Of a stretch of DNA of 64,000 bases, positions 8,075-15,731 are shown one piece after another. The stretch is from the NCBI GenBank assembly GCA_902606745.1, contig CACLHR010000006.1, positions 1 through 64,000 of the forward strand, in the 5' to 3' direction. Below the pieces are notes generated by a model. The model ran no database searches. It saw only the letters and a list, made by a program, of their open reading frames with translations, and was not told where the DNA came from. Each line of letters begins with the position of its first letter. Position 1 is the stretch's first letter. Position numbers and translations under genes: made by a program. Source of the stretch: an uncultured Gammaproteobacteria bacterium. GTDB lineage: Bacteria; Pseudomonadota; Gammaproteobacteria; PS1; Pseudothioglobaceae.

Positions 8075-9445
8075 ATGAAAGACACTAAAGATAAAAATGG
8101 AACTAATTTGAAAGGTTTTGCTGGCCATAGCGTAACACTTTCAAATAAGATCGATGATGAAATAACAAGAATTGGTCGTGGAACGCCAGCTGGTGAATAC
8201 CTTAGGCGTTATTGGCAACCAGTATTTATTTCTTCTGATTTAGCAGAACTCCCTGTTGCAATAAAAATACTTGGAGAAGAGCTTGTCTTATTTCGAGACA
8301 AGAGTGGCCAGTTAGGACTAGTTCACAAACACTGTCCTCATAGACAGGCCTCTTTGGAATTTGGAATTTGTCGTGAAAAAGGCATACAATGCTGCTATCA
8401 CGGCTGGCACTTTGATGTCGATGGCACATTGATCGAAGTTCCTGGTCAACCAACCGCCACTGCAGATATGATAAAAAATAAGGTACGTCTAGGCGCTTAT
8501 CCTACTTTCGAGTTTAAGGGGCTTATCTTTGCATATTTAGGCCCAATTGATGAAAAGCCAGAATTTCCAATCTATGACAGCCTTGAATTTGAAGATATGG
8601 AAATGGTTCCTTACAAAGCGCCCTTTAATTGTAACTGGCTTCAAGTACTCGATGCTATCGTTGATCCTATTCATACCGCCTTTCTTCACTCCAATATGAG
8701 TCGTCAACAATTTTCAGTAGGCTTTGGAGAGGTAGGCCAAATGGACTTCTTCGAACGAGATAATTGGATATTGGGCTGCAACACGCGCAGAGTTGGTGAC
8801 AACGTCTGGTTTCGAATCAATGAAGTTGTTTTGCCAAATTTTACTCAAGCAGGTGCAGCTTTTTCTGCTGATGGTACAAAACAAATCTATTACGGGCGAA
8901 GCTCTTTCAGTCGTTGGGTAGTACCAATTGATGATGAAACGACCGTCTGTTATGCTTGGGCTAATTTTGGTAAACGGGGCGATCCCCAAGTATATAACAC
9001 GCCAGAAGGTCCAGAGCTGATCGAACAGGGTGAAGTTTTCGATCGACCATATGAAGAACGACAGAAGTTCCCTGCAGATAGAGAGGCTTGTGAAGGTATG
9101 GGTACCATTAACATTCATAAAAATGAGCAACTAGTGCGAAGTGACCGCGGCGTTGCTATGATGCGTCAACGAATAAGGAAGCAAATTAAAACCGTAATTA
9201 CTGGAGATCAACCCTATCTCGCCTCAAAAATTGCGGGAATGCCAATCCCCACTTATGGCGGTGACTCTGTTCTTTCTATACCTAAAAATGAAGAAGGTGA
9301 TGATGCATCCTTACTCAGTAAACTTGCACACGAGTTCATTGACATGCAGTTTCAAGTTGATGGCAAATCAGAACAACAAAGAATTAAAATTGTAACTGCA
9401 GGATTGAAGGAAATGCAGTCAAGGCATAATTCAAAGATTAAATAA
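8075..9445 (+). CDS. Rieske non-heme iron oxygenase, phthalate-dioxygenase-like
   Basis: This is an oxygenase component that hydroxylates or demethylates a substrate with O2 and electrons from a separate reductase. The N-terminal Rieske 2Fe-2S ligands are C87, H89, C106 and H109 (CPHR and CCYH, spacer 16). The C-terminal mononuclear iron site shows D197, H200 and H205 (DPIHTAFLH), with D197 in the usual bridging-aspartate position. The 456-residue length and the domain pattern resemble the alpha-only phthalate 4,5-dioxygenase/vanillate demethylase branch. No ferredoxin or reductase is encoded nearby. The 2-hydroxyacid dehydrogenase follows 24 bp downstream and is probably co-transcribed. The substrate is unknown, but the island suggests an amine or its glutamyl adduct. 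Confidence 0.85.
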   Translation: MKDTKDKNGTNLKGFAGHSVTLSNKIDDEITRIGRGTPAGEYLRRYWQPVFISSDLAELPVAIKILGEELVLFRDKSGQLGLVHKHCPHRQASLEFGICREKGIQCCYHGWHFDVDGTLIEVPGQPTATADMIKNKVRLGAYPTFEFKGLIFAYLGPIDEKPEFPIYDSLEFEDMEMVPYKAPFNCNWLQVLDAIVDPIHTAFLHSNMSRQQFSVGFGEVGQMDFFERDNWILGCNTRRVGDNVWFRINEVVLPNFTQAGAAFSADGTKQIYYGRSSFSRWVVPIDDETTVCYAWANFGKRGDPQVYNTPEGPELIEQGEVFDRPYEERQKFPADREACEGMGTINIHKNEQLVRSDRGVAMMRQRIRKQIKTVITGDQPYLASKIAGMPIPTYGGDSVLSIPKNEEGDDASLLSKLAHEFIDMQFQVDGKSEQQRIKIVTAGLKEMQSRHNSKIK

Positions 9446-9469
9446 TTAAACAAAGTAGGTATTGATAGC

Positions 9470-10498
9470 ATGCTGGAAAAAAGAAAAGTAAGAGTGCATT
9501 TCAAGAGTAATCATGCAAACCCTAAATCCTTTCCTCCGACAATAGAAGGGGAATCAGTTTTCGCTTTTACGGAAGCAAGATTTAACGAAGCTCTTGAAAA
9601 TTACCCCGACTTGAAAGGAAAAATTGAGCCAGTATTTGACTGGGATTTGGATAACTTTTATGAATCAATGCAAACAACAGAGGTACTCGTATGTTGGGAT
9701 TTTCCTACCGAAAACCTTGCCGAGGTAGCACCTAATCTTCGTTGGATTCATATTACTGGTGCTGGTGTTGAGCACCTCTGCCCGATGGATTGGCTTCCTA
9801 ATAACATTTCTGTTGTCAACAATAAAGGTGTGCATTCAGAAAAATCGGGTGAATTCGGTTTAATGACTGTTCTTATGCTTCACACTCATATGCCACAGAT
9901 CATTGCAAATCAAAATAACAAACACTGGGAATCACTTTACTCTACTCCCATAAAGGGTAAAACTTTGTTAGCTATTGGTGTTGGAAATATTGGCTACTCT
10001 GTAGCAAAAAAATGCAAAGCACTTGGAATGAATGTTATTGGTGTCAGTCGACACGGAAAAACTTTAGAAGATGTAGATAAAATGGTATCAACTGATCAAT
10101 TGGACACAGTATTACCAAAAGCAGATTATATTTTTATGGCCACCCCAAATACCACTGAAACTAATAACTTATTGGATGAAAGACGGCAATCATTAATGAA
10201 ACCTGGCGTTGGTATTGTTAACGTAGGTCGCGCTGCTACAATGGACTATGAAGCCTTGGTTGACAACCTAAATTCAGGTCATATTGGGGCTGCAATTATT
10301 GATGTATTTGACCCAGAACCACTACCCAAAAACTCACCTTTATGGTCTGCTCCTAACCTCATGGTTATGCCCCATATTTCTGCAGATGATGGTGACACCT
10401 ACATTGTAATGACTCTTGAATTGGTTTTTAGGAATATACGTCGTTACCTTGCCAACCAAGAACTTAAAAACCTAGTGAGGCCTGATTTAGGCTACTAA
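9470..10498 (+). CDS. D-isomer-specific 2-hydroxyacid dehydrogenase
   Basis: This NAD(P)-dependent dehydrogenase interconverts a 2-keto acid and a D-2-hydroxy acid. The Rossmann loop GVGNIG is at 170-175. The catalytic set is R254 (NVGRAA), E283 (DPEPLP) and H302 (MPHISAD). S193-R194 after the second strand hints at NADP preference, as in GhrA-type enzymes; that is inference. The substrate domain has an unusually long N-terminal segment before the first core strand. It lies directly downstream of the Rieske oxygenase on the plus strand and may act on the oxidised product, for example a glyoxylate-type or hydroxypyruvate-type acid. Confidence 0.85.
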   Translation: MLEKRKVRVHFKSNHANPKSFPPTIEGESVFAFTEARFNEALENYPDLKGKIEPVFDWDLDNFYESMQTTEVLVCWDFPTENLAEVAPNLRWIHITGAGVEHLCPMDWLPNNISVVNNKGVHSEKSGEFGLMTVLMLHTHMPQIIANQNNKHWESLYSTPIKGKTLLAIGVGNIGYSVAKKCKALGMNVIGVSRHGKTLEDVDKMVSTDQLDTVLPKADYIFMATPNTTETNNLLDERRQSLMKPGVGIVNVGRAATMDYEALVDNLNSGHIGAAIIDVFDPEPLPKNSPLWSAPNLMVMPHISADDGDTYIVMTLELVFRNIRRYLANQELKNLVRPDLGY

Positions 10499-10553
10499 CT
10501 GGATAGTCCTAAATATCAAAGTATTCACTTAACTATCAAAATAGAAACTGCTT

Positions 10554-10958
10554 TTAATTTTTAGGCATGTCTTCTGGGTCAATACCAGGAACAAAAGTAA
10601 TTCCTGCTTGTTGTTTCCAGTCATGCGGATAGGCGGCATAGAAAATGACACACTTTTCATCACATTCGTATGCGATTGAATTATCCCTAGGTATATATAA
10701 AACATCTCCAGGCGTCCAAATATATGACTCTCCATCACAGGTCAACCTAAAGGTACCTTCCATGCAATAAATAATTTCATCACAAGTTAATTCCCAAGGC
10801 ACTGAAACTTGATTTAAAAAATTGAGACCGCCGCACATAGTGTCACTGACAGCGCTGGTGACAAATGGCTTGATATAGGTTTGTCCTGGCTCTAAAGTAT
10901 GTAAACGTTTTTCTATATCGGTAAATTTATAGAGTTTTGGTTTATTATCTTCCATCAT
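10554..10958 (-). CDS. EutQ-like cupin domain protein
   Basis: This is a small single-domain cupin of 134 residues. CDEIIYCMEGTFRLTCDGES (79-98) and the WTPGDVLYIPRDN stretch after it are the two halves of the cupin barrel, in the style of EutQ proteins from ethanolamine pathways. Most of the usual metal-binding histidines are missing from the first motif, so it may be a structural or ligand-binding cupin, or use other residues. A AAGGAA site precedes the MM start, and the second ATG at 10955 has the better spacing. It is the last gene of the DMT-Rieske-VOC-cupin run. The role is unknown. Confidence 0.7.
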   Translation of the reverse strand: MMEDNKPKLYKFTDIEKRLHTLEPGQTYIKPFVTSAVSDTMCGGLNFLNQVSVPWELTCDEIIYCMEGTFRLTCDGESYIWTPGDVLYIPRDNSIAYECDEKCVIFYAAYPHDWKQQAGITFVPGIDPEDMPKN

Positions 10959-10963
10959 TTTCC

Positions 10964-11389
10964 TTATTGAGTTAAGTTAAGTTTTTCATTCAATTCAACA
11001 ACATAACCATCCGGATCCTCTATAAATGCAAGGATACGAGTTCCAGCATTCATCGGTTTAGCTGGACTGATAATTTTTGCCCCTTGGGCTTCGAGGTCTT
11101 CTACAGCTTTATAAACGTCAGGCGTTTCGATACAGATATGACCCCAACCATTACCTTTGTCATAATGCTCCTTTTGATCCCAGTTATATGTCAACTCCAA
11201 TGCTGGAAATTCAGTTTCGGGCCCATAACCCACAAATGCATTGGTGTAACTACCACCAGGATAATCAGTTCTCCTCAAAACTTGCATACCCAGAATGTCA
11301 CAATAAAAATGAATTGATTTTTCTAGGTCTAGCACTCTTATCATTGTGTGAGCTAATCTATAGCCATTATCATTACTTTCAGTAGACAT
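10964..11389 (-). CDS. Glyoxalase I-like VOC protein (lactoylglutathione lyase family)
   Basis: The 141 residues form two betaalphabetabetabeta modules of the VOC superfamily. The four glyoxalase-I metal ligands are all present: H14 (LAHTMIRV), E65 (ALELTYNW), H84 (GWGHICIE) and E132 (GYVVELNE). This fits a Ni/Co-type lactoylglutathione lyase that removes methylglyoxal as a glutathione adduct. A very strong AAGGAGGA site precedes the ATG. It lies between the second Rieske gene and the cupin, 10 bp from the former. The position suggests it detoxifies a reactive aldehyde from this pathway, or has been recruited to another substrate. Confidence 0.82.
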   Translation of the reverse strand: MSTESNDNGYRLAHTMIRVLDLEKSIHFYCDILGMQVLRRTDYPGGSYTNAFVGYGPETEFPALELTYNWDQKEHYDKGNGWGHICIETPDVYKAVEDLEAQGAKIISPAKPMNAGTRILAFIEDPDGYVVELNEKLNLTQ

Positions 11390-11399
11390 ATGTCCTCCT

Positions 11400-12512
11400 T
11401 TAAATGTTTTTTGATGTATTCATTACGGCTTCTGCGATCATTGTTTGGAATGCACGAACGCTATCCTCCCAATGAGGCGACAAAAAGCCACCTTCCTTTG
11501 CTACTGGTGAGGCACGACCAAGTTGCAATCTTTCACAAATTGCATGGTCTTCTTTATGAACATCCCACCATAATTTTTTAACTGCATCAACTTCGTCTTT
11601 TGACAGTGTTTGTCCTTCAGTCGTATAAATAACTCTTTTCTGATGAGTGCGCCCTGAGTCAACTGGAACATTCAAGTAGACCCCAATCTGGTCAGGGAAA
11701 TATCGACCAATAATAAAGTTAGGAAATAGTGTGAGGTAGCGTGAACTGACAGAAAGGCTCCCTTTCACCTTGTCTTCTTCATCCAGTTCAATAGCACTTC
11801 CTAAACAAACATCATCAACGATGGTGTAGTGATCTTTAAGTGGTTGGTTTGTTGTTGTGCGATGAACAAACTGAACATGGTAAGGTTCAATATAGTTTTC
11901 CATCAAAAACTTCCAATTGGTTGAAATTTCACCAAAATCAAGTGTCGCAACTGTTTTAACTTGTTCAAAGTTGATATCATCAAAATACTTAATCAAGGAT
12001 GCTGAATACTCCTCAAACGCTGGCGCATCAGCACTAAGGTTAACGAAAATCCAGTCATGCCAAATAGCCAGTCTTGCTGGCTTTAGGCCGTGTTTGGATA
12101 AATCAAAACCCACGACATGATGTTCTTCTCCAGCAAAAAAAGGAGTTTCGCAAAGTTCACCATCCAAATTATAAGTCCAAGAATGATACGGGCAACGCAA
12201 CTTAGTTCCCACATTTTTTGCTTCATCAACCAATTTTAGGCAACGGTGTCTACAGGCATTATGAAAGGCTTTGATTTCACCAAGTTTGTTCTTAACAAGA
12301 ATCAAGGGTTGACTGGCAACCGAACAAGTAACAACATCACCAGGTTTTTTGAGTTCATGAACAAATCCCACAAAAACCCAATTCTGAGCAAATACGGCTT
12401 CGGACTCAATTTCCCAGAACTCAGAATCATTATAAGCTACAGCAGGAAGCCCATGAGCAGGTACACTGTTCTTCAAAAAATTTGATAATAAAATGTCTAT
12501 TCTTTCATTCAT
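11400..12512 (-). CDS. Rieske oxygenase of the CntA/GbcA quaternary-amine type
   Basis: This 370-residue Rieske oxygenase is unlike the one at 8075. The 2Fe-2S ligands are C87, H89, C107 and H110 (CRHR and CPYH). The mononuclear site is read from EPYHVQFVH as H212 and H217, with a likely third ligand D322 (HKEDH). The residue at the bridging position is E209 rather than aspartate. That is a feature of carnitine monooxygenase CntA and of glycine betaine and stachydrine demethylases. The C-terminal SPHWEDSVRAFQ is also typical of that branch. I infer oxidative C-N cleavage of a methylated or quaternary amine. The reductase partner is not in the window. The gene is 15 bp downstream of the DMT exporter. 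Confidence 0.85.
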   Translation of the reverse strand: MNERIDILLSNFLKNSVPAHGLPAVAYNDSEFWEIESEAVFAQNWVFVGFVHELKKPGDVVTCSVASQPLILVKNKLGEIKAFHNACRHRCLKLVDEAKNVGTKLRCPYHSWTYNLDGELCETPFFAGEEHHVVGFDLSKHGLKPARLAIWHDWIFVNLSADAPAFEEYSASLIKYFDDINFEQVKTVATLDFGEISTNWKFLMENYIEPYHVQFVHRTTTNQPLKDHYTIVDDVCLGSAIELDEEDKVKGSLSVSSRYLTLFPNFIIGRYFPDQIGVYLNVPVDSGRTHQKRVIYTTEGQTLSKDEVDAVKKLWWDVHKEDHAICERLQLGRASPVAKEGGFLSPHWEDSVRAFQTMIAEAVMNTSKNI

Positions 12513-12527
12513 AATGACAGCTTAAAT

Positions 12528-13394
12528 TTAATCATATTTTTTACCCCATCGCTCAAGAGAAATTGTAGCTAACAAAATTATTAACATGCCTAGCCACTGA
12601 GAATAGCCGAGTACATTTTGGAGTAGCATAACGCCAAGAATGATTGTAAAAACTGGCTCCATATACATCACATTAGCTGTGCGAACAGGACCAATTTTTG
12701 CAATAGAGTGAAAGAAAAAGTAAAAACCACCACTCATACCGATAGCTGAAGCAAGACCCCACATTAACATCGGTGCAGTCACTAATGCTATTGGTGCTGC
12801 AGTGGTCATAAAATAAATTATTACAAAAACCGCTGCAGGTAACACCATAATATATTTAATTAAGCCCCATCCTGGGGTCACACTCTCGTGACGAGATAGA
12901 ATATTAACAAAACTCTGTGCAACTGATGCAAACAAACCCCAAAACACACCCCACAAATTCCAGTCACTAGTATCACTCTGAACCATCACCCATATGCCCA
13001 GCAAAGAAGCTAATAGAGCCAAAACCGACAACACATCAAATGACCTACTCCTAATTAATGAATTGGCGAAAAAAGTAATGATTGGAAACGTGTAAATTAC
13101 AACCACAGCTAAACTTAAAGGAATCAGTTTGATGGAATACATGTATGAGCCAACAAATATTGCTTGAAATATGCTAATCAACACTAACCGTATTCGAGCT
13201 TCCTTAGTTTTTTGTTTTTTGGGTGACTTATCTAAAACGCTCGACAAGGATAGGGCGAAAATATAGCGCATACCCAGCAACAAGAAAACGCTACCTCCTA
13301 CTTTGTAAAAGTATGGAACAGCTGCCGCTGCAAGCGAGAAACTAAAAGCTGATAATATCGCTGCAAGTACATTTGTAGAGAAATTATTGCTCAT
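12528..13394 (-). CDS. DMT superfamily transporter (EamA family)
   Basis: The 288-residue membrane protein has about ten hydrophobic helices in two EamA repeats (residues 1-140 and 145-285), the usual plan of drug/metabolite transporters. Each repeat ends in a helix pair followed by a basic loop, and the C-terminus is short and cytoplasmic. EamA proteins move amino acids, amines and other small metabolites across the inner membrane, most often as exporters. It is the first gene of the run DMT, Rieske, VOC, cupin and has a good sigma-70 promoter upstream. It may export a toxic intermediate or import the substrate of this pathway; the direction cannot be read from sequence. Confidence 0.82.
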   Translation of the reverse strand: MSNNFSTNVLAAILSAFSFSLAAAAVPYFYKVGGSVFLLLGMRYIFALSLSSVLDKSPKKQKTKEARIRLVLISIFQAIFVGSYMYSIKLIPLSLAVVVIYTFPIITFFANSLIRSRSFDVLSVLALLASLLGIWVMVQSDTSDWNLWGVFWGLFASVAQSFVNILSRHESVTPGWGLIKYIMVLPAAVFVIIYFMTTAAPIALVTAPMLMWGLASAIGMSGGFYFFFHSIAKIGPVRTANVMYMEPVFTIILGVMLLQNVLGYSQWLGMLIILLATISLERWGKKYD

Positions 13395-13431
13395 TGAAAA
13401 TACAAATTTGCCTTGAAATGAAAGCCTGCAT

Positions 13432-13459
13432 TTTATAACCCATTATGAGTTATCGTCAA
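13432..13459 (-). promoter_or_regulatory. Sigma-70 promoter for the DMT-Rieske-VOC-cupin run
   Basis: On the minus strand TTGACG (13459-13454) is followed by a 16-base spacer and TATAAA (13437-13432). The -35 box overlaps the end of the glycerophosphodiesterase gene. The leader to the ATG at 13394 would be about 30 bases. Both boxes match the consensus at five of six positions, making this the clearest promoter in the window. Confidence 0.6.
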
Positions 13460-14181
13460 GAAGTATATTTAATTGAAAGCTGTTGCCTTAAATAGCCGGG
13501 CTTGTTTGTTGTAATTGAAGTCGCCCCCCACTTCAATAATTGTTCAGCAATTTGTATATCATCAATAGTCCATGAGTGGTACTCAAAACCAGCTTTGGTG
13601 ATACTCTTGACAAGTTCTTGAGAGTTTTTGTTGTTTGAGCCAAGACCGTCAGCCTTGATATCTCGTAAACTATCTAGCAACTCGTGGCTATTGACTGGCT
13701 CTTCCACGTCATATAACCAGTGCGCTTTAATATCAGGCGCAATTAATTTAAAGGCTTTAATTACTTGATTGTCAAATGCTATGATAGAAATTTGTTCCTT
13801 TCGAAGATTCGAATTTACTATCGAATTGATAAGAGTAGGAACGATTTCAGGCCCACATTTAATCTCGATATAAATACCCTTATTGTTGGGTATTGTTTTA
13901 AACACTTCTCCAAGTAAAGGGATTGATTGTGGAGCTAAATCACCTTTAAAGTGTTTCGATGCATCGAGTTGACTTAATTCAGCATAAGTGCATTCTGCAA
14001 CAATAAGTTTTTTACCACAGGTACGAGAAGTATCCTCATCATGAATGCAGACAATCTGCTCATCTTTGGTAAGACGAAAATCTCCCTCAATAGCATCAGC
14101 GTTCTGCAACCAAGCTAAGTGAAATGCCTCAAGCGTATTCTCTGGTGCATCATCAGAAGCACCTCTATGCGCAACAATCAT
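13456..14181 (-). CDS. ugpQ: Glycerophosphodiester phosphodiesterase
   Basis: This enzyme hydrolyses glycerophosphodiesters from phospholipid turnover to glycerol 3-phosphate and an alcohol. HRGASDDAPENT (5-16), E33 and D35 (AIEGDFRLT) and H48 (CIHDEDTSRT) are the GDPD metal and catalytic residues. There is no signal peptide, so it is a cytoplasmic UgpQ-like form (241 residues; E. coli UgpQ has 247). A TATAAT box lies 25-30 bases upstream of the ATG. No ugp transporter genes are adjacent. Confidence 0.88.
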   Translation of the reverse strand: MIVAHRGASDDAPENTLEAFHLAWLQNADAIEGDFRLTKDEQIVCIHDEDTSRTCGKKLIVAECTYAELSQLDASKHFKGDLAPQSIPLLGEVFKTIPNNKGIYIEIKCGPEIVPTLINSIVNSNLRKEQISIIAFDNQVIKAFKLIAPDIKAHWLYDVEEPVNSHELLDSLRDIKADGLGSNNKNSQELVKSITKAGFEYHSWTIDDIQIAEQLLKWGATSITTNKPGYLRQQLSIKYTS

Positions 14182-14205
14182 TTATCAATCTCTATAAATA
14201 CTTTA

Positions 14206-14211
14206 ATTATA
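14206..14211 (-). promoter_or_regulatory. Consensus -10 box upstream of the glycerophosphodiesterase gene
   Basis: TATAAT reads on the minus strand at 14211-14206, giving a leader of roughly 18 bases to the ATG at 14181. No good -35 box is seen at 16-18 bases. The rest of the gap up to nuoN holds only a short weak hairpin. Confidence 0.35.
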
Positions 14212-14282
14212 AACTCTGTGATTTATAGTTGATTATTAACGCGCTATTAAACTACTTAGGCAATTTGCCTGATGTTTGATTT

Positions 14283-15731
14283 TTAAAACAAAGAAATGGC
14301 TAATTCCATCCAGTAGCTTGGCATTAAACCAAGAACTAGAATCAAAGCTCCATTGATGGAAAGAATAATGCGCATGTCCATAGGCGCAGTTACAGTAACT
14401 TCTTTTTCAGTATCATCAAAGTACATTGTTTTGATGATTTGAAGGTAGTAATATGCACTGATAACTGCAAATACAACTGCAGCAACTGCTAAATAAATAT
14501 AGCCTGCTGAAATGACTTGCTGAAGAATAAACAGCTTAGAATAGAAACCAATGAATGGAGGTACACCAGCCATTGAAAGCATAACAAATAGCATTATTAA
14601 AGCAAACCAAGGTGAGTGTTTGCTCAAGCCTCTAAAGTCGACAATTTGATCTGCCTCAAATCCTTGTTTATTCAAAACAATAATAGTGCCAAAAGCTGTC
14701 AAACTCATTAACACATAAGCCAAAACATAGAAGGCAGCAGCACCATAGCCTTCAACAACGCCAGTTATAAAACCAAGCAAAATAAAACCAATATGAGAAA
14801 TAGTTGAGTATGCCAACAAGCGTTTTATATTTGTCTGCATCAAGGCAACTAATGAACCTAAGCCGATAGAAAGAATTGCAAGAATCATGAACAAATCTGC
14901 CCAATAAGCTTGTAACCCACCAAGACCGTCGATTAGAAGGCGAACCAACATAGCAGTTGCAGCAATCTTCGGCACAGTGGATAAAAACATTGTGACTGAA
15001 GTCGGCGCACCCTGGTAAACATCTGGCACCCACATATGAAAAGGAACAGCACCGAATTTGAAAGCAATACCAATGACTAAGAATACTAACCCAAAGTTGA
15101 GAATAAGTACTTGCTCGGAGATCAGGTTTGCACCCGTTGCAAATGCCGCAATTTGGCCAATATCTAGACTACCAGTAATACCATAAATCATCGACATGCC
15201 ATAAAGTAGCAACCCTGACGCGATTGCACCAAGCACAAAATACTTTAACGCTGCTTCTATCGCAACAGCCCGATCTCTAGCGATCGCTATAAGTGTGTAT
15301 AAAGACAATGACATAATTTCTAAACCTAAGTAAATCGTCAACATACTATGGGCAGAAACCATAACCATCATGCCAAACACCGAGAGCAAGGATAGAATAA
15401 AGTATTCACCTTTCAATAAATTATGTACACTTAAATAATGTCGAGAATAAACCAAGGCCACTATGCTAAAGATCATCATAAAGACTTTGAAATAAGAGCC
15501 GATGGTATCAAGTACAAAAGTGCCATCAAAAATAACAGCCGATTCGCCGATTAGATTAAATGCAAAGTAACCGGTTATCGCTAGTGTGGATTGAGTTAAG
15601 TAATAAGTGAGATTTTGGAAGCGTTCTGAGACAAACAGGTCAAGTAGCAATATTAATGCAATAGCAGCTACCATAAACAACTCTGGAAGAGCAAAAAATA
15701 AGTCAGCAGTATTGAATTGATAATCTATCAT
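14283..15731 (-). CDS. nuoN: NADH-quinone oxidoreductase subunit N
   Basis: This is one of the three antiporter-like proton-pumping membrane subunits of complex I. It has 482 residues and about 14 helices. The conserved GLEIMSLSLY segment carries the TM5 glutamate, and the KFGAVPFHMWVPDVYQGAP stretch carries the TM7 lysine region and the surface loop. It is the last gene of the nuo operon and overlaps the nuoM stop by 4 bp. No strong terminator follows it. Confidence 0.97.
   Translation of the reverse strand: MIDYQFNTADLFFALPELFMVAAIALILLLDLFVSERFQNLTYYLTQSTLAITGYFAFNLIGESAVIFDGTFVLDTIGSYFKVFMMIFSIVALVYSRHYLSVHNLLKGEYFILSLLSVFGMMVMVSAHSMLTIYLGLEIMSLSLYTLIAIARDRAVAIEAALKYFVLGAIASGLLLYGMSMIYGITGSLDIGQIAAFATGANLISEQVLILNFGLVFLVIGIAFKFGAVPFHMWVPDVYQGAPTSVTMFLSTVPKIAATAMLVRLLIDGLGGLQAYWADLFMILAILSIGLGSLVALMQTNIKRLLAYSTISHIGFILLGFITGVVEGYGAAAFYVLAYVLMSLTAFGTIIVLNKQGFEADQIVDFRGLSKHSPWFALIMLFVMLSMAGVPPFIGFYSKLFILQQVISAGYIYLAVAAVVFAVISAYYYLQIIKTMYFDDTEKEVTVTAPMDMRIILSINGALILVLGLMPSYWMELAISLF

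Noticed and set aside
8714..9130. A 138-residue open frame on the minus strand inside the first Rieske gene.
   Set aside because: It lies fully antisense to the oxygenase catalytic domain and shows no protein-like motif; the Rieske frame has clear iron ligands.
14258..14270. A short hairpin AGGCAATTTGCCT after nuoN, considered as a terminator.
   Set aside because: The stem is only four to six pairs and no T-run follows on the minus strand, so I do not call it a terminator.
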